DNA of 64,000 bases from Haliclystus octoradiatus (Eukaryota; Cnidaria; Staurozoa; Stauromedusae; Haliclystidae): the NCBI GenBank assembly GCA_916610825.1, contig OU744447.1, forward strand, positions 9,214,751 to 9,278,750. Direction: 5' to 3'. Under the pieces are notes generated by a model, which saw nothing but the letters and a program-made list of their open reading frames with translations, did not search any database and had not been told where the DNA came from. The translations under genes and the position numbers were made by a program. Within the stretch, counting starts at the first letter, position 1; every line of letters begins with the position of its first letter. Positions 42,001 to 46,000 of the stretch are shown here, in pieces.

Positions 42001-42773
42001 ATGCCACAAGCAAAGGTTTTCTTACAAGATGACTTTTCGAATTGGCAATGGTGTATTGAATGGCTTAAACAGAAGGTTTGTATTGTACTAATCTTTCTCC
42101 GATGTTTGTCAATTAGTTGGATATAGTTTAATTGTTTTTTTTATGAATGTTTTAGATGAGTGAATATTACTGGACAGCACAGCCACATGCTACAAATGAA
42201 CGGCATTCAACGTCATCCTTTCAACGTACTGTCAGTGCGCAGGTGAGTAATATTCTACAAAATAACCTACATCAGACAATGCTAACTAGCAAATAACACG
42301 ATTGCTCCTTCGGTTGAGTAAAATTTGCCTTTTATTTTGTTGTGAATTATATATGAGCAAACTTAATTTCATTTCTCGTGCTCAAAATAATAATACCACC
42401 AAAGAGTTATACAAATAAAAATGTAATGGCACTCTTGACATGTCTTAAATGAACACAAAAATCAAGCCACAAAACAACATAGAATTAGTACACAGTGCTT
42501 TTAATTGTGCTATGATTTGCAAAAAATATATTGTGAATTGGAAGAGATATGTGCAAGCAAACGCTTGATATATGTAGGCTATAATTAATATCATTTTGCT
42601 TAGCATAATTGTTGTTTTTATCTTTGACCTGTTTATAGGACACCCTGGCAGAGGCAACAGCGCTCATTAGTGAATTTCAAAAGGTAAACCCAATTACCAA
42701 AGATGTAACAATAACATTACAACCATCTTTCAATGAAATGGAAGAAGACTGGGACCAAGAAGTTGATGCTTGA
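1..42773 (+). CDS. USP24: Ubiquitin-specific protease 24 (66 coding exons, 5' partial)
   Basis: USP24 is a very large cysteine deubiquitinase that removes ubiquitin from substrate proteins. I joined 66 exons by GT-AG sites and matching phases; from the codon at 14 they total 7,722 bases, exactly divisible by three, giving about 2,573 residues plus a few more codons to the left edge (human about 2,620). The reading frame is open to base 2 and the first family-like residues are a Val codon, so the true start lies just upstream. Family identity rests on the UBA-like start, the Cys box at 25549-25620, the His box at 30660-30725 and the acidic C-terminus ending at 42773. Exon coordinates are given in the five block entries. 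Introns are stuffed with repeats and account for most of the length. The gene converges on HECTD3. Very secure call; single exon edges could be off where two AGs are close. Confidence 0.97.
1963..2110 (+). repeat. Degenerate SINE family A head (USP24 intron 3)
   Basis: The string GGGAGGATTAGCTCAAAT near 1970 carries an RNA polymerase III A-box-like core (TAGCTCAAAT) and matches the head of the full-length SINE at 61411-61772. It is diverged and lacks a clear B box or target duplication. Intron 3 also holds an AT-rich stretch and a G-rich fragment near 1683-1740, related to fragments at 47970-48070 and 57945-58025. Confidence 0.5.
2325..2422. repeat. Short GTTCATGAAC-family element
   Basis: The element is bounded by CTGCAAAAAACAG on the left and AGCTTTTTGCAG on the right, which are near-perfect terminal inverted repeats. 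Inside are several half-palindromes of the decamer GTTCATGAAC. It is one of about a dozen related copies in the window. It lies directly upstream of the LINE fragment in USP24 intron 4. Confidence 0.6.
2430..3342 (+). mobile_element. 3' fragment of a non-LTR (LINE) retrotransposon
   Basis: An open frame of about 250 codons (2432-3187) matches the C-terminal end of reverse transcriptases of the CR1/L2-like LINE group: KYLGLKID, then [14 protein letters not shown], then [16 protein letters not shown] and [14 protein letters not shown]. The catalytic core lies upstream of the fragment and is absent, so it is 5' truncated. An untranslated tail follows and ends in ATAAATGATGATGATG repeats (about 3315-3342), the microsatellite tail usual for this LINE class. 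It is inserted in the sense orientation in USP24 intron 4. The frame is still open, which suggests a fairly recent insertion. Confidence 0.88.
3343..4250. other. Remainder of USP24 intron 4, nothing recognised
   Basis: AT-rich intronic sequence after the LINE tail. I see no coding exon, tandem repeat or clear terminal inverted repeat in it. Confidence 0.5.
4545..5197. mobile_element. Non-autonomous hAT-type transposon with exact 8-bp target duplication
   Basis: The ends read CAGGGGTGGA and TCCGCCCCTG, the typical CAGGGGCGGA-type hAT terminal inverted repeat. The flanks ACTGAAAT at 4537-4544 and 5198-5205 are identical 8-bp target duplications. The interior (about 4640-4910) holds three imperfect tandem copies of a unit of about 100 bp with TTTCATCATCAA and ATTTATCTAAAAT. 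No transposase frame is present. It lies in USP24 intron 6. Confidence 0.85.
5815..5985. repeat. Degenerate GATCCGATT-rich interspersed repeat
   Basis: GTGCGAATCCAGCC followed by repeated CAATCTGATT- and GGATTT-type words. It belongs to a family seen also at 560-860, 24950-25355 and 36945-37850. The rest of intron 7 (5620-6919) is AT-rich with no other clear structure up to 6776. Confidence 0.4.
6776..6876. repeat. Short MITE with CAGTGTAACC / TTTACACTGTA ends
   Basis: The left end CAGTGTAACCC and right end TTTACACTGTA are inverted copies around a body that mentions ttaagcgggagtttcactta. Related longer copies occur at 10691-10875 and, in part, near 15655-15785. The family lies in introns and carries no gene. 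Confidence 0.55.
7031..7325. repeat. MITE, ACAGTSAAACCTG family
   Basis: Begins ACTGTCAAACCTGCC and ends CAGGTTTCACTGTAAC. Inside are GACCGCCTGTCTATAATGG-type words that recur in all family members. It is in USP24 intron 8. Confidence 0.7.
8455..8600. repeat. Partial ACAGTSAAACCTG-family MITE
   Basis: Contains the internal family words CTTTATATAGTCGCATGTCTATAG and TATTCTATTGAATTAAGGC but has lost recognisable ends. Intron 9 otherwise (7526-8454) is unremarkable AT-rich sequence. Confidence 0.5.
8668..8761. repeat. Foldback element, about 40-bp near-perfect arms
   Basis: The left arm (8668-8707) and right arm (8721-8761) are reverse complements apart from one or two bases near their outer third: AATAATAAATAAACGAA...TATTTGCT against AGCAAATA...TTCGTTTATTTATTATT. 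The loop is about 13 bases. In RNA it would form a long hairpin 45 bases before the exon 10 acceptor. Confidence 0.8.
10691..10875. repeat. MITE with ACAGTGTAACC / GTTAAACTGTA ends
   Basis: The left end is TTACAGTGTAACCCTC and the right end CTTGTTAAACTGTA. The body repeats AATTCGGATAAGT and CAAATTCGGATAAAT. Same family as 6776-6876. USP24 intron 13. Confidence 0.55.
11177..17289 (+). CDS. USP24: USP24 exons 14-26: helical repeats and ubiquitin-like segment
   Basis: Exons: 11177-11422, 12041-12340, 12772-12883, 13544-13764, 13867-13923, 14002-14102, 14817-14883, 15416-15529, 15821-15919, 16073-16192, 16314-16349, 16432-16517, 17205-17289. Exon 14 begins [13 protein letters not shown], a hallmark of the USP9X/USP24 helical region; using the AG at 11175-11176 keeps the frame, whereas the second AG at 11182-11183 would shift it. 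Exons 21-23 ([16 protein letters not shown], then LYVNDKQ) look like the family's internal ubiquitin-like domain, at about residues 930-1030. Exon 18 has a weak acceptor (ataaag, with the pyrimidine tract well upstream) but matches in phase and content. Exon 25 has a similarly weak acceptor. Confidence 0.92.
11450..11760. repeat. TTG/TTGTT-rich low-complexity tract
   Basis: Pyrimidine- and TTG-rich simple sequence in USP24 intron 14. It creates hydrophobic Leu/Phe/Cys/Val open frames on the + strand that are not genes. Confidence 0.8.
13118..13313. repeat. MITE, ACAGTSAAACCTG family
   Basis: Starts at GTAAAACCTGTATGTAACAG and ends GCTTGACTGTACTACTGTA, with the family words CTTTATAGACAGGTTTG and GTGACCCCTGTAGATTGGTGG inside. 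USP24 intron 16. Confidence 0.65.
14418..14704. repeat. MITE with ACAGTAGAAACT / AGTTTCTACTGT ends
   Basis: ACAGTAGAAACTATCTATAG at the left and ATAAACAGTTTCTACTGTA at the right are inverted, with GGCACC facing GGTGAC just inside. The interior is AT-rich. A one-sided relative (ACAGTAGAAACTGTTTAAAA) is at about 50932. USP24 intron 19. Confidence 0.7.
16949..17129. repeat. MITE, ACAGTSAAACCTG family
   Basis: Complete copy: ACAGTGAAACCTGTACATAA at the left and TATAACAGGTTTGGATGTAA at the right. The centre reads GACCACTGTAGACAGATGGCC. USP24 intron 25. Confidence 0.75.
17318..17450 (+). repeat. SINE family A, head portion
   Basis: AAGGAGAATTAGCTCAAATAG gives an A-box-like core. It is followed by TTTCAAATCACCCTTAGGTC, a decayed B box, and the post-tRNA junction CAACTCAGCCTTGACTCTTTA also seen in the full-length copy at 61411-61772. 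3' truncated, in USP24 intron 26. Confidence 0.65.
17631..18090 (+). mobile_element. Second, diverged LINE tail and TA microsatellite
   Basis: The frame from about 17640 to 18038 parallels the last 110 residues of the LINE at 2430-3342 ([20 protein letters not shown] against [20 protein letters not shown]). It is shorter and more decayed. A TATATA tract of about 40 bp follows at 18050-18090. It is a 5'-truncated relic in USP24 intron 26. Confidence 0.8.
18299..18713. repeat. Long GTTCATGAAC palindrome array with GCGAAAAAA / TTTTTTCGC ends
   Basis: About 415 bp made almost entirely of iterated GTTCATGAAC and its halves (CTGTTCATGAACTG), broken by GGCAATTTCACGTTCATGAA blocks. The left end is GTGCGAAAAAAG and the right end TTTTTTTCGCAGGGG. 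The decamer is its own reverse complement, so the array can fold in very many registers. It ends 66 bases before the exon 27 acceptor. Confidence 0.85.
18780..24838 (+). CDS. USP24: USP24 exons 27-39: central region before the catalytic domain
   Basis: Exons: 18780-18905, 19498-19595, 19702-19797, 20063-20486, 21236-21436, 21860-22000, 22087-22141, 22267-22369, 23142-23203, 23292-23375, 23770-23847, 23933-24005, 24718-24838. Conserved USP24 landmarks read across junctions: FRVLYNLQ then [11 protein letters not shown] (exons 27-28), [13 protein letters not shown] (exon 29), [13 protein letters not shown] (exon 31) and [16 protein letters not shown] (exon 32). Exon 30 (424 bp) is the longest and is a Ser/Thr-rich, probably disordered insert of about 140 residues, which may be phosphoregulated (inference). 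The other segments are helical. All phases agree across the thirteen exons. Confidence 0.93.
19177..19325. repeat. MITE related to the element at 52311-52462
   Basis: CAGACGTGAGAATTTTCAGAC at the left, then GATTTCAGACTATT, ATGAACTCTAG and a TTCCCATTGAAATCCATTAC segment. This is the reverse complement of most of the copy at 52311-52462. The right end is decayed. Confidence 0.65.
19355..19463. repeat. Short ACAGTSAAACCTG-family MITE
   Basis: ACAATGAAATCTGTATATAG on the left and AACAGGTTTGACTGTAT on the right flank the family core GACCACTATAGACAAGTGGTC. It ends about 30 bases before the exon 28 acceptor. Confidence 0.65.
20502..20632. repeat. ACAGTSAAACCTG-family MITE directly after a donor
   Basis: ACAGTCAAACCTGTTATATT to TTACAGGTTTCATTATA, starting about 16 bases after the exon 30 donor. 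Confidence 0.7.
20872..21046. repeat. MITE with ACAGTTGAACTCG / AAGTTCGACTTTA ends
   Basis: TACAGTTGAACTCGGTTAAT and TTAAGCAAGTTCGACTTTAG are imperfect inverted ends. Pyrimidine-rich body with CATTTTGCTTGATATCCCC. USP24 intron 30. Confidence 0.6.
21505..21680 (-). repeat. SINE family B (tRNA-derived), minus strand
   Basis: Read on the minus strand the head contains GTCATGATTAAGGCGTGG, then a B-box-like TTGGATTCAACCACTGG, then a tail ACACACGCTCCAAAAAATAC and AACCACCTAATCAACC. It aligns by eye with the copies at 46716-46893 and 53930-54025. USP24 intron 31. Confidence 0.6.
22488..22650. repeat. Decayed CAGGGTMCGACAAAAG element
   Basis: CAGGGTACGACAAAAGTGGG at the left and TCTTTCGTCGGTTACTGG near the right. 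The body has GGAATCCTGCAATCCTAGA. It is related to the well-bounded element at 49727-49847 and the relic at 44195-44365. USP24 intron 34, whose remainder (22651-23141) shows nothing clear. Confidence 0.5.
24392..24571. repeat. MITE, ACAGTSAAACCTG family (best-preserved copy)
   Basis: Starts ACAGTGAAACCTGTATATAA and ends TATAACAGGTTTGACTGTA, so the ends are near-perfect inverted repeats. Internal mirror words are GGCCAGTTACGAGAGGTAG and GAGTGACCACTATAGACAGG. USP24 intron 38. Confidence 0.8.
24946..25360. repeat. Interspersed element with GTGTGCA / TGCACAC ends
   Basis: The left end AATGTGTGCAAATCTGAACG and right end AAATCTGATCCAATGCACAC are inverted. Between them are multiple ATTCAGATTG and GGATTTGGATTTTGG words. 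Related copies are near 560-860, 5815-5985 and 36945-37850. USP24 intron 39. Confidence 0.6.
25516..32059 (+). CDS. USP24: USP24 exons 40-50: USP catalytic domain
   Basis: Exons: 25516-25635, 26329-26378, 27191-27317, 27405-27458, 27889-27971, 28478-28616, 28695-28814, 30555-30730, 30999-31129, 31713-31812, 31900-32059. The Cys box [20 protein letters not shown] puts the nucleophile codon at 25582-25584 (Cys1674 counted from the codon at 14). The His box [16 protein letters not shown] puts the catalytic His codon at 30702-30704 (His1932). The third box, [12 protein letters not shown], gives Asn1954-Asp1955. Two CxxC pairs, Cys1790/Cys1793 and Cys1836/Cys1839, form the usual USP zinc-binding fingers. 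The domain spans about residues 1650-2015. Exon 50 then runs into a Ser/Pro-rich linker. All catalytic residues are present, so the enzyme should be active. The usual DAYEF motif after the QQ box reads DALEF here. Confidence 0.97.
25636..26328. other. USP24 intron 40, nothing recognised
   Basis: AT-rich intron. A short ATCATCATCATCGTCATTTATT stretch near 25922 resembles the reverse complement of the LINE tail, but no LINE frame accompanies it. Confidence 0.4.
26440..27100. repeat. Old ACAGTSAAACCTG-family MITE split by a younger element
   Basis: Left part begins near 26445 (AGACAGTGAAATCTGCATAT). The family core CCACTATATACAGGTGG is at 26700-26720. The right part resumes after 27045 with GACATGTGACAGAGGTATAG and ends with AGAAGGTTTAACTGTGTT at about 27100. 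The break is filled by the element at 26786-27045. Confidence 0.65.
26786..27045. mobile_element. hAT-like MITE nested in another MITE
   Basis: Inverted ends: CAGAGCCATCTATTTACAAG on the left and TAGATGGCTCTG on the right, with GAGTTGGGACAC facing GTGTCCCAACTC just inside. Length 260 bp. Flanks TCATAGAC and CAATAGAC agree at 6 of 8 bases, consistent with an aged 8-bp duplication. An open frame runs through it, but it is not a known transposase. Confidence 0.75.
27529..27650. repeat. GTTCATGAAC-family element
   Basis: Starts CCCCTGCGAAAGAATT, followed by GAGTTCATGAACGTCAAATG and several CTGTTCATAAA words, ending GTTCATGAACTGTTTTCATGG. USP24 intron 43. The following intron sequence to 27888 shows nothing else. 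Confidence 0.65.
28815..29383. other. First part of USP24 intron 46, no gene
   Basis: No exon fits here: exon 46 (ending IKFDDYFK) joins directly in phase to exon 47 ([10 protein letters not shown]), matching the family. The sequence is AT-rich and may be the outer part of the hairpin element that follows. Confidence 0.5.
29384..29580. repeat. Long near-perfect inverted repeat (arms about 85 bp)
   Basis: The left arm starts AAAGGGTTACCACATGC and continues through ATTTACTAAACGAGAAAATG and TTGGGAGACAC. The right arm mirrors it and ends GTATGTGGTAACCCTTTATT. The centre is a short GAGCTCCGAGC loop. Only a few mismatches and small indels separate the arms. Confidence 0.85.
29585..29765. repeat. 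MITE, ACAGTSAAACCTG family
   Basis: ACAGTCAAACCTGTAATAGC to TTTATAGGTTTCGCTGTAA, with CAACCTCCTGTCTATAGTGG and TTCTCTATTGAATCAAACC inside. It abuts the long hairpin on the left and the family D fragment on the right. Confidence 0.75.
29766..29935 (+). repeat. Family D interspersed element, partial
   Basis: TATAAGAATCTACTGCACTTC, then CATATTGCTACACAAATTATA and CATTGTCAGACACAGCCGAC. These parallel the copy at 48150-48420. Only the left portion is present. Confidence 0.5.
29940..30440. repeat. GTTCATGAAC-family sequence, interrupted
   Basis: Repeated CATGAACTGCTCATGAAAGG, GAGCTGTTCATGACC and CATGAACTGTTCATGAACAC words at 29945-30010 and 30265-30440, separated by about 250 bp of unrelated AT-rich sequence. 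USP24 intron 46. Confidence 0.6.
31130..31712. other. USP24 intron 48, nothing recognised
   Basis: AT-rich intron without inverted repeats, tandem repeats or exon candidates that I can see. Confidence 0.45.
32390..32438. repeat. Terminal piece of a GTTCATGAAC-family element
   Basis: CGTGAACTGTTCATGGACTG followed by TTTTCGCAGGGG, the typical right end of the family. The left part is missing. Confidence 0.55.
32573..42773 (+). CDS. USP24: USP24 exons 51-66: helical C-terminus and stop
   Basis: Exons: 32573-32665, 32877-32912, 33109-33203, 33666-33779, 34412-34508, 36331-36450, 36535-36621, 38189-38294, 38390-38511, 38858-38971, 39468-39533, 40496-40577, 41175-41253, 42000-42075, 42156-42242, 42639-42773. 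Recognisable family segments are [19 protein letters not shown] (exon 53), the [11 protein letters not shown] helix (exon 58), [19 protein letters not shown] (exons 64-65) and the SFQRTVSAQ segment just before the last intron. Exon 58 is needed to give the phase-1 junction into exon 59. The protein ends with an acidic [10 protein letters not shown] tail and TGA at 42771-42773. Confidence 0.93.
33234..33406. repeat. 42-bp tandem repeat, about four copies
   Basis: The unit starts GTAAGACCACAATCCACACA and recurs at 33259, 33301, 33343 and 33385 with almost no differences, plus a degenerate copy to the left. Because 42 is divisible by three, several minus-strand frames stay open through it and read as 14-residue repeats. 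It begins about 30 bases after the exon 53 donor. Confidence 0.9.
34741..35659. mobile_element. hAT-type transposon with exact 8-bp target duplication and subterminal palindromes
   Basis: Ends are CAGGGATGTTA and TAACATCCCTG. The flanks AAAGTGAT at 34733-34740 and 35660-35667 are identical, the 8-bp duplication expected of hAT elements. Both subterminal 200-bp regions are dense in GTTACTTTT, AAAAGTAAC and ACTAGTTAC words. The 500-bp middle has no transposase frame, so it is non-autonomous. USP24 intron 55. Confidence 0.9.
35668..36330. other. Rest of USP24 intron 55, nothing recognised
   Basis: AT-rich intronic sequence between the transposon and exon 56. No repeat structure or exon stands out. 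Confidence 0.45.
36940..37855. repeat. GATCCGATT-rich element with GTGTGCA-type ends, interrupted
   Basis: The left end AGGTGTGCATCGAATCGG is followed by CAATCTGATCTG and GATCCAATCCG words. The right part near 37700-37850 has GATCGGATTTTGGTCGG and ends GTTAGTGTGTGTAT. The 37160-37620 middle differs in composition and may be a later insertion. USP24 intron 57. Confidence 0.5.
37905..38130. repeat. Decayed GTTCATGAAC-family sequence
   Basis: ACGTTCATGAAAGACGAACCC, GTATGAACAGTTCACAGTG and GGGTTCATGAACATTTC fragments. It ends just before exon 58. Confidence 0.4.
39225..39440 (+). repeat. SINE family A body, headless copy 1
   Basis: GTCCAGAGGGAATTGCATTG, ATTGATCTGCAGTGTCGCGG, CTGAGATCA, and AGAGGAGTGATACGGGTGCC then TTCGGTAGAACG. 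All are shared with the full-length SINE at 61411-61772, but the tRNA head is missing. It ends about 30 bases before the exon 61 acceptor. Confidence 0.8.
39780..40025 (+). repeat. SINE family A body, headless copy 2
   Basis: Same order of blocks as copy 1 in a more decayed form: GCAGAGGGAATTGCATTATG, ATATGCATTGTAGCGGCTGA, TTCTAGAAATAGAAGAGTAG. USP24 intron 61. Confidence 0.75.
40050..40425 (+). repeat. SINE family A body, decayed and interrupted copy 3
   Basis: GAGCTGCGGTGCACCTCTG, CTGTCATGAAACCTGTTGAA, ATTGAACTGCAGTGTTGTGT and a final GGCAAGTGGTACTGGCGG. The middle contains a G-rich insertion around 40140-40165. Three SINE copies stand in tandem order in this intron. Confidence 0.55.
41041..41069. 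repeat. GT microsatellite with G run
   Basis: A TGTGTG tract running into GGGGGGGG, in USP24 intron 62. Confidence 0.85.
41350..41545. repeat. GTTCATGAAC-family element
   Basis: CCCTGTGTAAACACATTTCATGAATGTCAAATGACC-type start (in parts), then repeated TTCATGAATTG and GTTCATGAACAATTC words. USP24 intron 63; its remainder to 41999 is unremarkable. Confidence 0.55.
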
Positions 42774-43009
42774 TACACACATACTACTTATCAGATAATG
42801 TATTAGTTTTTATCAATATTTTATCAATATTTTAATGAACAAATGTAGTTTCGAATTTGTTAATGATAATAGAAAGGGATATTTTCACTGCAAGCCCTTT
42901 GCTACAAGTTTTTAACGTATAATTTGTTGTATAAATTTAAAATCATGAAATATAAATACAGTCAAACTGATTAAACTTCTTCTAATTAATTAAAAACAAT
43001 TCATGCTAA
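42774..43009. other. Convergent USP24/HECTD3 intergenic gap (236 bp)
   Basis: Only 236 bp separate the two stop codons. No AATAAA is present on either strand. ATTAAA variants on the + strand at 42970-42975 and 42989-42994 could end USP24, and an ATTAAA on the - strand (42831-42836) could end HECTD3. If these are used, the two 3' untranslated regions overlap in antisense. Confidence 0.6.
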
Positions 43010-46000
43010 CTACTCTTCCCATGGATTCATATCAGCGTCAATAGCAACACAATTGTAAACGGCATAGCGGAGTTTTTCTTCTGCAATCTTTGCGCTGTAA
43101 CAACAAGAGACGGACAATAATTACCATAATAAAACTATCCTGAGTACGGTAGGTATAAATGATGACAACAATATTACAGAAACTGCTTACCTAGAATAAG
43201 GAGGACAAAATAGCATGCTTGAACACGTAGCTGATTCAGGTAAAGAATCAATTGCAGTGCCTCTGAAAAAGTAGTTTGGAATATAAAAAGTCAGTAACAT
43301 ACATTAAAGATAGTTTGCATATATAACTTGTAACCTTATTTACAGGGCCGTCCCAAGAAATTTTCTTTGAGTGGGGTGCCGAGCAATAAATTTGCCGACT
43401 TCACCGGATTCTGATCCAGTATGTAACCGTGAATTGGAAGCAAGTTGTACATGGACCTAAAGGAATCATCACCGGAATTCTGCCAATTGGAGACATTTCA
43501 AGGAAAATTTGCCGACTGACCAAGTCGTCAGGGGGGTGTCACATCCCCAATACCCCAATGCTAGGAAGGGCCCTGCTTATTAATATCACTGCCCTGACCA
43601 AAAATTGTGATAATAAGCATATGATATCAACAATAGTGAAATAGTTTAATCAGATATGATATGGTTCTGAAAGATATTCAAGGGGCAAAAATGACCGGCA
43701 GGCTCTATACGCTTTAAGAATCGTGTGCGTTTACATTGCAATTGTTGTTCGTATTGTTTTTTGTGACTTGAAATTGAACTTTGAAGCTATGAGTGACACT
43801 GATTATTGAATTAAGCTTGTAGTGACAGCCGGTCAAATTGATTCACCTTTGAACGGGTTACACTGTAGGCCTATACTGTGCACTTACAGTTTACTAGGAG
43901 CAATATAAAGAGGTGTTGGTAAACGACGACGTCCCGTAACAAAACGCAGGAATCGACTACGATCATCTAAAATCATACAAAATATCAATTCATTACCACT
44001 ACTGTAATAATAAATGATGGCAATTTAACAAAAACAAAAGTGTTTTTAGATTTACCGTTAGAGAATTTTTCAAGCGCAACCCAAAGATGCTTAACACGAA
44101 CATCACTTTCTGATATTTCATCATAATGTGCTACAAAAAGACATCATAGTACAACATATAATATTCCTCTGTAATAATTACTTTGTATAATGCATGATGG
44201 AGGTCTGCAAAAAAAAGCTTCAACCTTCTGGAATCCTAGAAGCATTTCAACAATTTCTTTCAAATATGTTTGTTGAAGTTTGTTGATTAAATCATAAAAA
44301 TCTCAATTTTCTTCTGAATTTGCTAATTTAGGATTCCAGAATTCCAACTTTTGTCGGACAAATGCAGAGTTAAGTTGAAAACATGATGAGGAAATTCCTG
44401 TAACTCTGAGCTTCACGCATTTATTAAACTGTTTTAACAAACATTGATCATTTTTACATACATGTGCATGTACAGTTAATTTATTAGTGCAGTATAATAC
44501 TATAATACATGGCTAAATAGTCAATAGGTGCTCACCTGATCTTCTTAATGCATCAACACAAATTTCAGGATCTCCGCAAACACGTTTTTCAAGTTCTTGC
44601 CATGTAAGAAGATCTAGAACTGCTTGTGGGATTGTTCTTAAGATACCTTGCTTAATAGCTGCAATCTGTAAACAATTCAATAAAATAATGAGATGCAATG
44701 GACATAGCGACATGCATTATGTAATAAACTACACCAACTAACGGCTGCAGAAACCTTGTCAAAACAGTACATGAAATGTTCACGACAACCATACATTTCA
44801 ACCTTCATGCTTATAAGGTTGTCATGAACACTAACAGTTCATGAACTCAGGGAACGTTTAGGAAGGGGCTCATTCATTCATTTTATTTATTTATTCTTGT
44901 ATTTTACTATGAATTTTACAATTTTCTTTTTTTTTTCATTCATCCATTTTATCTATTTAACCTCGTATTTTACTATGTATTTTACTTTTTTTTCCCGTTC
45001 ATCCATTTAATTTATTTAATTTATCTAACCTCGTATTTTACTATGTATTTTACTTTTTTTTAATTAATTAATTTTATTCATTTAACCTGATATCTTATTA
45101 TGGCAATACATGAATGCCACAGTTACCACGTGGGTAGTTATACAAAATAAAAGCAAGACTATCTATACTAACAAATTGTGTCAACTTAAAATTGAATTAA
45201 AAATATGTTGATAACAATATTTAGGCTATACCTACAGAATCATAATAATACAGTAAATAAGTTTTTATAAATATATTTTTTCAATAAATAAATAATTAAA
45301 GAAATAAAATGATAAGTAAGTAATAAGTAATTATTATTATGGTCCTATTATCATGATTATTAAATTATAAATGAAGTCTGTTAAGTCAACAAAATGCAAA
45401 CTGGGAGACAAGCCAATGGTTAAATTAAAATCAACATCAAATTTTCACCTGTTTATTAAATTCGTTCATTCGCACCATTTGAACCCCATTTATATAATCA
45501 TTACGTTCATCAAATTCAACAAATTTTTCAGATCCACATGATTTAATGTCATGGATTGAATTGTCGCTCAAGACCTAGTAAAAATACAATGAAATCATTG
45601 ATAAAATTTCAGTTAATTATAATATAACATCAAACAAGCATACAATGATATGATCTAATATGTAAAAAAGATTTACTGTTGAAAATGTCAAGAAGCCATA
45701 GAATTTCTCATTGTAAGTTTGTTTATCAATCTTTTGTAGTGTCTCATGAAGTTTCACCTACCAACAAGAAACAATAACACAATTAACATCATAATCATGG
45801 GACACTAAGCCACAGAAGCAGCTTGCAATGGACACTCTATGCTTAGACCCAAACTGTGGTCTCAAAACTGATAACATATTGACTGATAGACAACAATATT
45901 TAAGTAGGTTCTATTTGTATTATAATACAGTAGACTAATGCACACCAACTTCAGATGTCTTTTTTAGGTCACATTGAGAGATAAAAGATGTATGCTTTAC

